Assembly: GCF_013385985.1 (NCBI RefSeq)
Contig: NZ_JACAOY010000005.1
Location: forward strand, 38,703 to 102,702
Source of the DNA: Pseudomonas sp. B6002
GTDB lineage: Bacteria > Pseudomonadota > Gammaproteobacteria > Pseudomonadales > Pseudomonadaceae
Length of the DNA: 64,000 nt
Direction of reading: 5' to 3'
A program made the translations under genes and the position numbers. Positions within the stretch are counted from its first letter, which is position 1. Each line of letters opens with the position of its first letter. The notes beneath the pieces were generated by a model that ran no database searches, had not been told where the DNA came from, and saw nothing but the letters and a program-made list of their open reading frames with translations. Shown here piece by piece: positions 25,790 to 34,912 of the stretch.

Positions 25790-26710
25790 TTAATCGGGTT
25801 TTGCCAGTAGCATCCGCTCTGGGCCGACCTCTTCGGCATAGCGGGCGACTACCCTCTGGCACAGCCCGACAATCTCCTCCACCAACTCCACCCCCACCCG
25901 CCACGACACCACCACCTGCAAGTTCGGCAAACGTTGCTCCATCGGCAACATCACCAATTCCCCCCGCGCCAGTTCCTCCATGACCAGTACCGGCGGGAGC
26001 GCGCCGATCCCGAAGCCATCGCGCAACAACCGGGTAATCGCCGACACCGAATTCACACAGCTCATCCGGGGCGCGGCCACGCCGTTGGCCTGCATCAGGC
26101 TCAGCACGTCCTGATGCGGGTGGGAGTTTTTCGAGTAGGTGATGATGCGCTCCTGGGCCAGTTCGGCGAGGGAGGCGTAGTCGCGGTGGTAGAGCGATTG
26201 GCTGGCGACGATCCAGGCCATGGGGTGGCTGGCCAGCTCCAGGCTGCGCACGGTTTCGAGGCGCAGCAGGTCGGTCTGCAGGATCAGGTCGAGGAAGCCT
26301 TTTTGCAGCTGATCGCTAAGGTTGAGCGCGGTATCGGCGACGAGTTCGATTTCCACCAGGGGGAAATGGTCCATCAGCTCCGCCACCAACGGGCTGAGCC
26401 AGGTATGGATCACCGTGTCCATGACGCCGATCCGAATCCGCCCGACCTTGCTGCTGGTGGTCTCCAGGGACTGCTTGAGGCCCTGCATGGTCACCATCAT
26501 CTGCTCGGCGTAATCGAGCACCTTCACGCCTTCCGGCGTCAGGCTCACGCCCCGCGAGTCGCGCAGAAACAGCTTCACCCCCAGTTCGCTTTCGAGCACG
26601 GCAATGCGGCTGGAAATCGACGCCTGGGTGGTGAACAGCTTCTCGGCGGTCAGGCGAAAACTCTTGAGCTTGGCCACCCAGACGAAGGTTTCGAGGAACT
26701 TCAAATTCAT
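25790..26710 (-). CDS. LysR-type transcriptional regulator, probable regulator of pxpABC
   Basis: The 306-residue product has the LysR winged helix at its N-terminus ('MNLKFLETFVWVAKLKSFRL', then 'TQASISSRIAVLESELGVKL') and the periplasmic-binding-like effector domain from about residue 90 ('GRIRIGVMDTVIHTWLSPLV'). The ATG at 26710 opens the HTH directly; an upstream extension is not conserved-looking. It is divergent from pxpA across 174 bp, the classical LysR arrangement. It probably activates 5-oxoproline degradation in response to a pathway metabolite, which is inference from position. Confidence 0.9.
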   Translation of the reverse strand: MNLKFLETFVWVAKLKSFRLTAEKLFTTQASISSRIAVLESELGVKLFLRDSRGVSLTPEGVKVLDYAEQMMVTMQGLKQSLETTSSKVGRIRIGVMDTVIHTWLSPLVAELMDHFPLVEIELVADTALNLSDQLQKGFLDLILQTDLLRLETVRSLELASHPMAWIVASQSLYHRDYASLAELAQERIITYSKNSHPHQDVLSLMQANGVAAPRMSCVNSVSAITRLLRDGFGIGALPPVLVMEELARGELVMLPMEQRLPNLQVVVSWRVGVELVEEIVGLCQRVVARYAEEVGPERMLLAKPD

Positions 26711-26884
26711 GGGATCAACTTTTCTTATGCATGGATCGGTTTTTATTAGTTGGACGCCGCACCGGGCAAACGCCAAAAATCGAGCCATTCCACGATAAGC
26801 GTCGTGGGGGTGTCAGGACAAGTTGCGAGTTCTGCGTAAAAAATCCCACACTACAAAAAAATAAAGCCTACAGGAGCAACTACC

Positions 26885-27625
26885 GTGAGCCGTCTGCTTT
26901 TGAATTGCGACATCGGCGAAAGCTTTGGCAACTGGACGATGGGTCTGGACGCCGAGGTCATGCCGTTCATCGATTGCGCCAACGTGGCCTGCGGCTTCCA
27001 TGCGGGCGACCCGAGCATCATGCGCAAGACCGTCAGCCTGGCGCTCAAGCACGGTGTGCAAGTAGGTGCGCATCCGGCGTACCAGGACCTGCAGGGTTTC
27101 GGTCGCCGCACCATGGCCTACACCCCCCAGGAAATCCAGGACTTGCTGCACTACCAGATCGGCGCGCTCGACGGTATCTGCCGTGCCCAAGGGGGGCGCG
27201 TGAGTTACGTGAAACCCCACGGCGCGATGTACAACGACATGATGGCTAACCCGGCACAATTGCGCGCGGTGATCCAGGCTGTGGCGGCCTATGGCGACCT
27301 GCCGCTGATGCTGCTGGCCACCCGAGACAACAGCGCGGCCCAGGCCCTGGGCGACGAGTACGGCGTGACCCTGTGGTTCGAAGCGTTTGCCGACCGCGCC
27401 TATGACGCCAAGGGGCATTTGGTCTCGCGCCAGTTGCCCGGCGCCGTGCACCACGACGCCGACACCATCGTGCAGCAGGCCCTGACCCTGTCGCGGGGTG
27501 AAGCCCTGGTTGCCAGTGACGGCAGCGCTCTGGCCCTGCAGGCCGATACCCTCTGCGTGCACGGTGACAATGCCAGTTCGATTGCCGCCGTAAAGCGTAT
27601 CCGCGAGGCCTTGAAGCCAGCATGA
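26885..27625 (+). CDS. pxpA: 5-oxoprolinase subunit A (LamB/YcsF family)
   Basis: The 246-residue product matches PxpA throughout: '[16 protein letters not shown]', '[18 protein letters not shown]', '[16 protein letters not shown]' and '[11 protein letters not shown]'. With PxpB and PxpC it opens the 5-oxo-L-proline ring using ATP to give glutamate. It starts with GTG preceded by ACAGGAG. Its stop overlaps the ATG of pxpB (ATGA), so the three genes form a coupled operon. Confidence 0.95.
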   Translation: MSRLLLNCDIGESFGNWTMGLDAEVMPFIDCANVACGFHAGDPSIMRKTVSLALKHGVQVGAHPAYQDLQGFGRRTMAYTPQEIQDLLHYQIGALDGICRAQGGRVSYVKPHGAMYNDMMANPAQLRAVIQAVAAYGDLPLMLLATRDNSAAQALGDEYGVTLWFEAFADRAYDAKGHLVSRQLPGAVHHDADTIVQQALTLSRGEALVASDGSALALQADTLCVHGDNASSIAAVKRIREALKPA

Positions 27626-28326
27626 AGGCACGGATTGAAGTGGTGGCCATCGACTGCCTGATGGTGCGTCTGTTTGAGGTGATAGCCGAAGCCAATATGC
27701 CGTGGATGCTCGCCGCCACTCAGCGTTTGCGCAAAGGGTTTGGCGCGGCGTTGGTGGACATGGTGCCGTCCTACACGACGTTGATGGTGCATTACGACCT
27801 CACTGTACTGAGCCCCGCCCAGGCGCGGGAAGTAATCGACCAGGCGCTCACGGATCTGCAACCCCAGGCCCAAGGAAGCGGCCAGTGCCACGTGCTGCCC
27901 GTGTGGTACGACTTGAGCGTAGGCCCGGAGTTGACCCTGCTCAGCCAGCGCAGCGGCCTGAGTGTCGACGAGGTGATCCGTCGACACAGTGCCCATGAAT
28001 ACCAGGTGTTCGCCCTTGGTTTTGCGCCGGGCTTTGCTTTCATGGGGCTGGTGGATGAAATGCTCGCTACCCCACGACTCAATACCCCGCGCAAACGCGT
28101 GGCAGCGGGGAGCGTCGGCATCGCCGAACGGCAGACTGCCGCCTACCCGGTCGTATCGCCGGGCGGCTGGAACCTCGTCGGCCGCACACCCGCCAAGCTG
28201 TTCGACCGTGAGCGCGACGGCTACAGCCTGATGCAGCCCGGCGACACGGTGCGGTTCGAGTCCGTCGATCACGCTGAATTCATCAGATTAGGTGGCGATG
28301 ACACGCCGTTGGAGGCGCAGGCATGA
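27622..28326 (+). CDS. pxpB: 5-oxoprolinase subunit B (KipI/AHS1 family)
   Basis: The 234-residue protein has the allophanate hydrolase subunit 1 fold. Signature segments are '[20 protein letters not shown]', '[20 protein letters not shown]' and '[16 protein letters not shown]'. It partners with PxpA and PxpC in ATP-dependent 5-oxoproline cleavage. It overlaps both neighbours by four bases (ATGA at each junction). Length is typical. Confidence 0.94.
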   Translation: MKARIEVVAIDCLMVRLFEVIAEANMPWMLAATQRLRKGFGAALVDMVPSYTTLMVHYDLTVLSPAQAREVIDQALTDLQPQAQGSGQCHVLPVWYDLSVGPELTLLSQRSGLSVDEVIRRHSAHEYQVFALGFAPGFAFMGLVDEMLATPRLNTPRKRVAAGSVGIAERQTAAYPVVSPGGWNLVGRTPAKLFDRERDGYSLMQPGDTVRFESVDHAEFIRLGGDDTPLEAQA

Positions 28327-29237
28327 GCCGCTTGATGATCGAGGCCAGCACGCCGCTGTGCCTGTTGCAGGATGCCGGCCGTTTTGGCGTGCGCCATTTG
28401 GGTGTCACCCAGGGCGGGGCGCTGGATTGGGTGTCGATGTCCTGGGCCAACTGGCTGCTGGGCAATGCGTTGGATGCGCCGGTGGTGGAAATCACCCTGG
28501 GCGGGTTCACCGTGCAGGCCGAGGGGTATTGCTTGCTCGCCCTGGCCGGCGCAGATTTGGGCGCCTACATCGACGAGCGCGCCATCAGCCCCGGTCGCAG
28601 TTTTATCCTGCAAAAGGGCCAGCGGTTGCGCTTTACCCAGCCGTTCAGCGGCGCACGGGCCTACCTGGCGGCGCCGGGCGGGTTTGATGTGCCGCAGGTG
28701 CTGGGCAGCAGCGCCACCGTGGTGCGCGAGGAATTGGGCGGGGTGGATGGTTTCGGCAAGGCGCTGGCCGAAGGCGGGCACCTGGCGTATTCCGGGATGG
28801 GCGGGGCGATGAAAGTGTTGGGAGAGCATTCCTTGCCGGCCAAGGCGCCGCTGGACGTGATTGTCGGCGCACAGATCGGCCAGTTCAGCGGCCAGAGCCT
28901 GTTTGATGCCTTCAACACCGAGTGGGCGCTGGACAGCCGCGCCGACCGCATGGGCATGCGCCTGCTGGGCACGCCGTTGCAGTATCAGGGGCCGTCATTG
29001 ATTTCCGAGGGGATCCCGCTGGGGGCGATCCAGGTGCCGCCGGACGGGCAGCCGATTGTGTTGCTCAATGACCGGCAGACCATTGGCGGTTACCCACGTT
29101 TGGGCGCGTTGACGCCGTTGTCGCTGGCGCGGTTGGCGCAGTGTTTGCCGGGGGAAAAGGTGCGGTTGGCGCCGATGGTGCAGGAGACGGCGCACCAGCA
29201 GCACATCGATTTCCTGCAGCGATTTTTGAACCGCTAA
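28323..29237 (+). CDS. pxpC: 5-oxoprolinase subunit C (KipA/AHS2 family)
   Basis: The 304-residue biotin-carboxyltransferase-like AHS2 protein shows 'LLQDAGRFGVRHLGVTQGGA', 'EITLGGFTVQAEG', 'RAYLAAPGGFDVPQVLGS' and 'LNDRQTIGGYPRLG'. It completes the 5-oxoprolinase complex. It ends 13 bp before a REP doublet, the likely 3' boundary of the operon. Confidence 0.94.
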   Translation: MSRLMIEASTPLCLLQDAGRFGVRHLGVTQGGALDWVSMSWANWLLGNALDAPVVEITLGGFTVQAEGYCLLALAGADLGAYIDERAISPGRSFILQKGQRLRFTQPFSGARAYLAAPGGFDVPQVLGSSATVVREELGGVDGFGKALAEGGHLAYSGMGGAMKVLGEHSLPAKAPLDVIVGAQIGQFSGQSLFDAFNTEWALDSRADRMGMRLLGTPLQYQGPSLISEGIPLGAIQVPPDGQPIVLLNDRQTIGGYPRLGALTPLSLARLAQCLPGEKVRLAPMVQETAHQQHIDFLQRFLNR

Positions 29238-29240
29238 AAG

Positions 29241-29327
29241 CATCGCAGGCAAGCCAGCTCCCACAGAGGAATGCATTTCAAAGTTGGAATGCATTCCTCT
29301 GTGGGAGCTGGCTTGCCTGCGATAGCG
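29241..29327. repeat. REP doublet with long perfect arms
   Basis: 'catcgcaggcaagccagctc' extended through 'ccacagaggaatgcattyc' is mirrored downstream by 'gaatgcattcctctgtggga' and 'gctggcttgcctgcgat'. Each arm is about 37 bases with near-perfect pairing, so the transcript can form a very long hairpin between convergent genes. Confidence 0.85.
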
Positions 29328-29343
29328 ACGGTGAATGCACCGC

Positions 29344-30522
29344 CTATTTGGATAGGAAGCGCATCCCTTCTTCCAACCCGCGCAGGGTCAGCGGGTACAT
29401 CTGGTCTTCAATCAGCTCGCGCACAATCCCGGTCGATGCTGTGTAGCCCCAGGTGTCCTTCGGGTACGGGTTAATCCAGATCAGCTTCTTGTACTTGGCC
29501 ATGAAGCGCTGCATCCACACATAGCCCGGTTCTTCGTTCCAGTGCTCCACGCTGCCGCCTGCCTGGGTGATCTCGTACGGTGCCATCGACGCATCGCCGA
29601 TGAAGATCACTTTGTAGTCGGCGCCGTATTTATGCAGCAAATCCTGGGTGGAGGTGCGTTCCGAGGTGCGCCGCTGATTGTTCTTCCACACCGATTCGTA
29701 CACGAAGTTGTGAAAGTAAAAATACTCCAGGTGCTTGAACTCGGTCTTGCACGCCGAGAACAGTTCTTCGCAGATCTTCACGTGGGCGTCCATCGAGCCG
29801 CCGATATCAAACAGCAGCAACAGCTTGATGGTGTTGCGTCGTTCCGGGCGCATCTGGATGTTCAGCAAGCCGGCATCGCGGGCGGTGTGGTCGATGGTGC
29901 CGTCGATGTCCAACTCGTCGGCCGCCCCCTGGCGTGCAAACTTGCGCAGGCGGCGCAGGGCGATCTTGATATTGCGCGTACCCAGTTCAACCCCGTCATC
30001 AAGGTTCTTGTACTCGCGCTGGTCCCACACCTTCACCGCCTTGCCCTGGCGCTTGCCGGCGTCGCCCACGCGAATGCCTTCGGGGTTGTAGCCCCCGGAG
30101 CCAAACGGGCTGGTGCCGCCGGTGCCGATCCACTTGTTGCCGCCGGCGTGGCGTTCCTTCTGTTCTTCCAGGCGCTTTTTGAACTCTTCGATCAACTTGT
30201 CGAGGCCGCCGAGGGACTGGATCTGCGCGCGCTCTTCGTCCGTCAGCGAACGTTCGAACTCCTTGCGCAGCCAGTCTTCGGGGATCAGCGCCTGCAAGTG
30301 GTCGTCGAGCTTTTCCAGGCCGTTGAAATAGGCACCGAAGGCCCGGTCGAACTTGTCGAAATGCCGTTCGTCCTTCACCAGGATCGCCCGGGCCAAGTAA
30401 TAAAACTCGTCCATGTCGGCGAAGGTCACGCGCATTTTCAGGGCGTTGATCAGGTCGAGCAGCTCGCGCACCGACACCGGCACCTTGGCGGCGCGCATTT
30501 CATTGAACAGGTTGAGCAGCAT
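29344..30522 (-). CDS. VWA domain protein (CoxE-like), MoxR partner
   Basis: The 392-residue product has a CoxE-like VWA region in its C-terminal half. 'LLLLFDIGGSMDAHVKICEE' is the metal-ion-dependent adhesion site (DxGGS variant of DxSxS), followed by 'VIFIGDASMAPYEI'. The N-terminal half is helical ('VSVRELLDLINALKMRVTF'). Such proteins work with MoxR AAA+ ATPases to insert cofactors or remodel complexes; the client is unknown here. Its ATG overlaps the TGA of the AAA+ gene by one base (TGATG), so the pair is translationally coupled. Confidence 0.88.
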   Translation of the reverse strand: MLLNLFNEMRAAKVPVSVRELLDLINALKMRVTFADMDEFYYLARAILVKDERHFDKFDRAFGAYFNGLEKLDDHLQALIPEDWLRKEFERSLTDEERAQIQSLGGLDKLIEEFKKRLEEQKERHAGGNKWIGTGGTSPFGSGGYNPEGIRVGDAGKRQGKAVKVWDQREYKNLDDGVELGTRNIKIALRRLRKFARQGAADELDIDGTIDHTARDAGLLNIQMRPERRNTIKLLLLFDIGGSMDAHVKICEELFSACKTEFKHLEYFYFHNFVYESVWKNNQRRTSERTSTQDLLHKYGADYKVIFIGDASMAPYEITQAGGSVEHWNEEPGYVWMQRFMAKYKKLIWINPYPKDTWGYTASTGIVRELIEDQMYPLTLRGLEEGMRFLSK

Positions 30523-31367
30523 CAGCGATTACCGCGACGGCTCATGAACGCCAGACGCTCCAGCAACTGCACGTCTTGCTCGTTCTTCACCAAGGCGCCG
30601 GCCAAGGGTGGGATCGCCTTGGTCGGGTCGCGCTCGCGCAGCACCGCTTCGCCGATGTTGTCGGCCATCAGCAGCTTGAGCCAGTCCACCAGTTCGGAGG
30701 TGGAAGGCTTTTTCTTCAGGCCCGGCACTTTGCGCACGTCGAAGAACACGTCCAGCGCTTCGCTGACCAGGTCTTTCTTGATGTCGGGGTAGTGCACATC
30801 CACGATCTTCTGCAGGGTGGTGCGGTCGGGGAAGGCGATGTAGTGGAAGAAGCAGCGGCGCAGAAAGGCGTCCGGCAGCTCTTTTTCGTTGTTGGAAGTA
30901 ATGATGATGATCGGGCGTTTCTTGGCCTTGATGGTCTCGTCGATTTCGTAGACGTAGAACTCCATCTTGTCGAGTTCTTGCAGCAGGTCGTTGGGGAACT
31001 CGATGTCGGCCTTGTCGATTTCATCGATCAGCAGGATCACCCGCTCGTCGGACTCGAAGGCCTCCCAGAGCTTGCCCTTCTTCAGGTAGTTGCGCACGTC
31101 GTGCACCTTGTCCACGCCCAACTGTGAGTCGCGCAGGCGGCTGACCGCGTCGTACTCGTACAGGCCCTGGTGGGCCTTGGTGGTGGACTTGATGTGCCAG
31201 GTGATCAGCTTGGCGCCGAAGGACTCGGCCAATTGCTCGGCCAGCATGGTCTTGCCGGTGCCGGGCTCGCCCTTGACCAGCAGCGGCCGCTCCAGGGTGA
31301 TGGCGGCGTTGACGGCCAGTTTCAGGTCATCGGTAGCCACATAGGCCTGGGTGCCTTCGAACTTCAT
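30522..31367 (-). CDS. MoxR family AAA+ ATPase
   Basis: The 281-residue AAA+ protein has Walker A 'VKGEPGTGKTMLAEQLA', Walker B 'VILLIDEIDKADIEFPNDLL', and sensor 1 'PIIIITSNNEKELPDAFLRR' containing the arginine finger. It matches MoxR ATPases that pair with VWA proteins as chaperones. It is the first gene of the two-gene unit, with GAGGAAACACC before its ATG. Confidence 0.92.
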   Translation of the reverse strand: MKFEGTQAYVATDDLKLAVNAAITLERPLLVKGEPGTGKTMLAEQLAESFGAKLITWHIKSTTKAHQGLYEYDAVSRLRDSQLGVDKVHDVRNYLKKGKLWEAFESDERVILLIDEIDKADIEFPNDLLQELDKMEFYVYEIDETIKAKKRPIIIITSNNEKELPDAFLRRCFFHYIAFPDRTTLQKIVDVHYPDIKKDLVSEALDVFFDVRKVPGLKKKPSTSELVDWLKLLMADNIGEAVLRERDPTKAIPPLAGALVKNEQDVQLLERLAFMSRRGNR

Positions 31368-31490
31368 CGGTGTTTCCTCGCATTCATCAATGCCCGGACT
31401 ATACCGCGCAGCCCCGGCGACTGTGAACGCAGACGGGTTATTCAGTCTCTGAATGGCCGGTCACGACTATGGATCTGCCACACATCCAAC

Positions 31491-31579
31491 TGTGGGAGCA
31501 GGCTTGCCTGCGATAGTGGCGGATCAGACATCACACCTGTAATCGACAGACCGCTATCGCAGGCAAGCCAGCTCCCACA
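31491..31579. repeat. REP doublet
   Basis: 'tgtgggagcaggcttgcctg' and the downstream inverse 'caggcaagccagctcccaca' enclose about 50 bases. It lies downstream of the DUF748 gene and upstream of the MoxR gene (both minus). Confidence 0.85.
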
Positions 31580-31598
31580 CAAGCCAACGCCCACATTT

Positions 31599-32675
31599 TT
31601 AGTCTGTGCTGGGCTTGGGTTGCTCGTAGCGTGCATTGAAGGCCTGGATAAAACCATTGCGCAAAATCGCCAAAAATGCAGAGAACGCGCTGACATTTTG
31701 CTGGTGCACGCTGCCACTAAGCTCCACACGGGTGGCGAACTGGTTTTTGCTCTGGTTTTTCAGCACGGTTTCACTGGCGCCCACCACCGCCTCCCAGATC
31801 GAGCGGAAGATGTTCTTGTCTTTGTTTTCCACGTCCTGCTGCCAGTCGAACACTTCCACGTCCCGCAACAACGGCTTGATATAGCCGGTCAGCTGGCCTT
31901 TTTCGGCCTGGGCTTCGATCACCACGTCGCCGGTGCCGGCCTTGAAGTCGAACTTGCCGTAGGCCGAGGCGAAGTCGTTCATGCGCTTGAGCTGCAGGTC
32001 CCTGGCGCGAAAGCGGAACTCGAAGTTCTCGAAATTGCTCAGTGGGTCAAAGGTGGCGGTGGCTTCCAACGGCGCCTGGCCTTGCAGCAGGGCCTTGCCT
32101 TCGAAGCGTGCGTCGCGCTTGCCTTTGACGTCGATCACGTTGGTCAGGTTATAGAAGCTGGCGTTGACCGCTGTGGCGTTGATGTTGACCGGTGGCTTGG
32201 AGCTGAAGTTACGAAAGGCGATCTTGCCGTCTTCAATGCGCACTTCGTCGAGGGTGATCGGCAGCAGCTTGCCCAGTTGCGCCCGCCAGTCGGTGCCCTT
32301 ACCGGTCTGGGATGCCTGCTTGTTGGCGCCACCGTCGACGAAATTCACCTCGGGGTTGATAAACCGCACCTTGGCGACCACCGCATGGTCATTGATCAGC
32401 GACGGCCAGCTAACCGCCAGATCGATCAATGGCGCCTTGACGAACGGTACCGGCACTTTACCGTCGACCTTGGTGATCTCCAGGCCATTGATCTTGTACG
32501 CGCCACGCCACAGCGCCAGGTCCACGTCGGCCACGCGGCCACGGTAGTCGCCCATGTCGGCAAGTTTGTCATTCAAGTAGTTGCGCACCAGATAGGGCAG
32601 GGCGAGGTCCAGGGCGACCAGCACCACCACCAGCCCGGCGACGGTCCATAGCGGCCAGCTGTAGCGACGTTTCAT
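31599..32675 (-). CDS. DUF748 / AsmA-like membrane-anchored protein
   Basis: The 358-residue product starts MKRRYSWPLW and has one N-terminal transmembrane helix 'VAGLVVVLVALDLALPYLV'. The remainder is periplasmic and beta-rich, with DUF748 features such as 'ALWRGAYKINGLEITKVDG' and 'ITLDEVRIEDGKIAFRNFS'. DUF748 proteins are related to AsmA/TamB-type lipid-transfer bridges, so a role in outer-membrane lipid homeostasis is plausible. GGAG lies eight bases before the ATG at 32675. The open frame upstream is unlikely to be coding. Confidence 0.82.
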   Translation of the reverse strand: MKRRYSWPLWTVAGLVVVLVALDLALPYLVRNYLNDKLADMGDYRGRVADVDLALWRGAYKINGLEITKVDGKVPVPFVKAPLIDLAVSWPSLINDHAVVAKVRFINPEVNFVDGGANKQASQTGKGTDWRAQLGKLLPITLDEVRIEDGKIAFRNFSSKPPVNINATAVNASFYNLTNVIDVKGKRDARFEGKALLQGQAPLEATATFDPLSNFENFEFRFRARDLQLKRMNDFASAYGKFDFKAGTGDVVIEAQAEKGQLTGYIKPLLRDVEVFDWQQDVENKDKNIFRSIWEAVVGASETVLKNQSKNQFATRVELSGSVHQQNVSAFSAFLAILRNGFIQAFNARYEQPKPSTD

Positions 32676-32799
32676 CGGATGTTCTCCATGCAGGTAGGCG
32701 ATGGACTGCCGGGAGGTGCGCAACGTTCCTCTGACTGGACGCGTTGCAGCACGAGGCATACCCTTGGGGCCTTCCTGAAACCGCCCAATAGGACCCGTC

Positions 32800-33774
32800 A
32801 TGAGCCGCATCTTTGCAGACAACGCGCACTCCATCGGTAACACGCCCCTGGTGCAGATCAACCGGATCGCCCCGCGTGGCGTGACCATCCTGGCCAAGAT
32901 CGAAGGACGCAACCCAGGCTACTCGGTGAAGTGCCGCATTGGCGCCAACATGATCTGGGACGCGGAAAGCACCGGCAAACTCAAGCCCGGCATGACCATT
33001 GTAGAACCGACCTCGGGCAACACCGGGATTGGCCTGGCGTTTGTCGCTGCCGCCCGTGGCTACAAATTGCTGCTGACCATGCCGGCGTCCATGAGCATCG
33101 AGCGGCGCAAAGTACTCAAGGCCCTGGGCGCCGAGCTGGTGCTGACCGAGCCGGCCAAGGGCATGCCCGGTGCCATCGCCAAAGCCGCAGAAATTGTAGC
33201 CAGCGACCCGGCCACCTATTTTATGCCGGGCCAGTTCGAAAACCCGGCCAACCCGGCGATCCACGAGAAAACCACTGGTCCGGAAATCTGGAATGACACC
33301 GACGGTGCGGTCGACGTGCTGGTCGCCGGCGTGGGCACGGGCGGCACCATCACTGGCGTGTCGCGTTATATCAAGAACATTGCGGGCAAGCCGATTCTCT
33401 CGGTGGCGGTCGAGCCGATCGTGTCTCCGGTGATCACCCAGGCGCTGGCCGGTGAAGAGATCAAGCCCAGCCCCCACAAGATCCAGGGGATCGGCGCCGG
33501 TTTCGTGCCGAAGAACCTCGATTTGTCGATGGTTGACCGCGTAGAGCTGGTGACCGATGACGAGTCCAAGGCCATGGCCCTGCGCTTGATGCAGGAAGAG
33601 GGGATCCTGTGCGGTATCTCCTGCGGCGCGGCGATGGCCGTGGCGGTGCGCCTGGCCGAGAAGCCGGAAATGCAGGGCAAGACCATTGTGGTGATTTTGC
33701 CGGACTCCGGTGAGCGCTACCTGTCGAGCATGCTGTTCAGCGATTTGTTTACCGAGCAAGAAAACCAGGCTTGA
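32800..33774 (+). CDS. cysK: Cysteine synthase A (O-acetylserine sulfhydrylase)
   Basis: The 324-residue PLP enzyme makes cysteine from O-acetylserine and sulfide. It follows E. coli CysK closely. The PLP lysine is K44 in '[16 protein letters not shown]'. The Asn loop is '[11 protein letters not shown]', the phosphate loop '[16 protein letters not shown]', and '[12 protein letters not shown]' and '[15 protein letters not shown]' are conserved. '[10 protein letters not shown]' distinguishes it from CysM. It is monocistronic. Confidence 0.95.
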   Translation: MSRIFADNAHSIGNTPLVQINRIAPRGVTILAKIEGRNPGYSVKCRIGANMIWDAESTGKLKPGMTIVEPTSGNTGIGLAFVAAARGYKLLLTMPASMSIERRKVLKALGAELVLTEPAKGMPGAIAKAAEIVASDPATYFMPGQFENPANPAIHEKTTGPEIWNDTDGAVDVLVAGVGTGGTITGVSRYIKNIAGKPILSVAVEPIVSPVITQALAGEEIKPSPHKIQGIGAGFVPKNLDLSMVDRVELVTDDESKAMALRLMQEEGILCGISCGAAMAVAVRLAEKPEMQGKTIVVILPDSGERYLSSMLFSDLFTEQENQA

Positions 33775-33883
33775 TTTGAGTCAGCGCCGATAACCCGGGC
33801 CTTCTGCATACTGGCCCAAGTGTTTATCATGGCCGGCTGCTACGTCTGCTGTTGGCCAGGCGCTTATTTTCAGGAGTTGCTGC

Positions 33884-34822
33884 ATGACCTTTTCTTTGGC
33901 CGCCAAACTGTCGGTGCTGGCGTTGTTTATCGGCAGCACGTTGTACGTGCACCTGCGCGGCAAGGCGCGTTTGCCGATGTTGCGCCAGTTCGTCAACCAT
34001 TCGGCGCTGTTCGCCCCTTATAACGCCTTGATGTACCTGTTCTCGGCCGTGCCGTCCAAGCCTTACCTGGACCGCAGCAAGTTCCCGGAACTGGATGTGC
34101 TCAAGGACAACTGGGAAGTGATCCGCGAAGAGGCCATGCACCTGTTCGACGAGGGTTACATCCGCGCGGCCGAAAAGAACAACGACGCCGGTTTCGGTTC
34201 GTTCTTCAAGAAGGGCTGGAAGCGCTTCTACCTCAAGTGGTACGACAAACCCCTGCCCTCGGCCGAGGCGCTGTGCCCGAAAACCGTGGCGCTGGTCAGC
34301 AGCATCCCCAACGTGAAAGGCGCGATGTTTGCGCTGTTGCCGGGTGGCAGCCACCTCAACCCGCACCGTGACCCGTTCGCCGGTTCCCTGCGGTATCACC
34401 TTGGGCTGTCCACACCGAACTCCGACGACTGCCGTATCTTCGTCGATGGCCAGGTCTACGCCTGGCGCGACGGTGAAGACGTGATGTTCGACGAAACCTA
34501 CGTGCACTGGGTGAAAAACGAAACCGAACAGACCCGCGTGATCCTGTTCTGCGACATCGAGCGCCCCCTGAGCAACCGCCTGATGACCCGCGTCAACCGT
34601 TGGGTCAGCAAGCAGCTTGGTCGTGCGACTGCACCGCAGAACCTGGACGACGAACGTGTCGGCGGGATCAACCAGGCGTATGCCTGGAGCAAGACCTTCA
34701 GCGACAAGTTCAGTGGTGTGGTCAAGCAGTGGAAGCGCAAGCATCCCAAGGCCTACCGCATTGCGCGGCCGGTGCTGGCGGTGGTGGTGCTGGTGCTGCT
34801 GTGGAAGTGGCTGTTCGGCTAA
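33884..34822 (+). CDS. lpxO: Aspartyl/asparaginyl beta-hydroxylase, LpxO-like lipid A hydroxylase
   Basis: The 312-residue Fe(II)/2-oxoglutarate dioxygenase has hydrophobic helices at both ends ('SVLALFIGSTLYVHL' and 'VLAVVVLVLLWKWLF'). The iron site is 'GSHLNPHRDPFAGSLRYHLG' (HRD) with the distal His in 'DETYVHWVKNETEQTRVILF'; Arg there binds 2-oxoglutarate. Membrane anchoring and length match LpxO, which 2-hydroxylates the secondary laurate of lipid A in Pseudomonas. The ATG follows CAGGAG. Activity on lipid A is inferred from family. Confidence 0.82.
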   Translation: MTFSLAAKLSVLALFIGSTLYVHLRGKARLPMLRQFVNHSALFAPYNALMYLFSAVPSKPYLDRSKFPELDVLKDNWEVIREEAMHLFDEGYIRAAEKNNDAGFGSFFKKGWKRFYLKWYDKPLPSAEALCPKTVALVSSIPNVKGAMFALLPGGSHLNPHRDPFAGSLRYHLGLSTPNSDDCRIFVDGQVYAWRDGEDVMFDETYVHWVKNETEQTRVILFCDIERPLSNRLMTRVNRWVSKQLGRATAPQNLDDERVGGINQAYAWSKTFSDKFSGVVKQWKRKHPKAYRIARPVLAVVVLVLLWKWLFG

Positions 34823-34840
34823 TCTGAAACGCGGTTCAAA

Positions 34841-34911
34841 CTGTAGGAGCCCGGCTCGCCGGCGATGGCGTCCGTAAGATCGCCATCGCCGGCAAGCCGG
34901 GCTCCTACAGG
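34841..34911. repeat. REP doublet
   Basis: 'ctgtaggagcccggctcgcc' with 'ggcaagccgggctcctacag' form a palindrome between the convergent lpxO-like and acnA genes. Confidence 0.8.
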
Positions 34912-34912
34912 T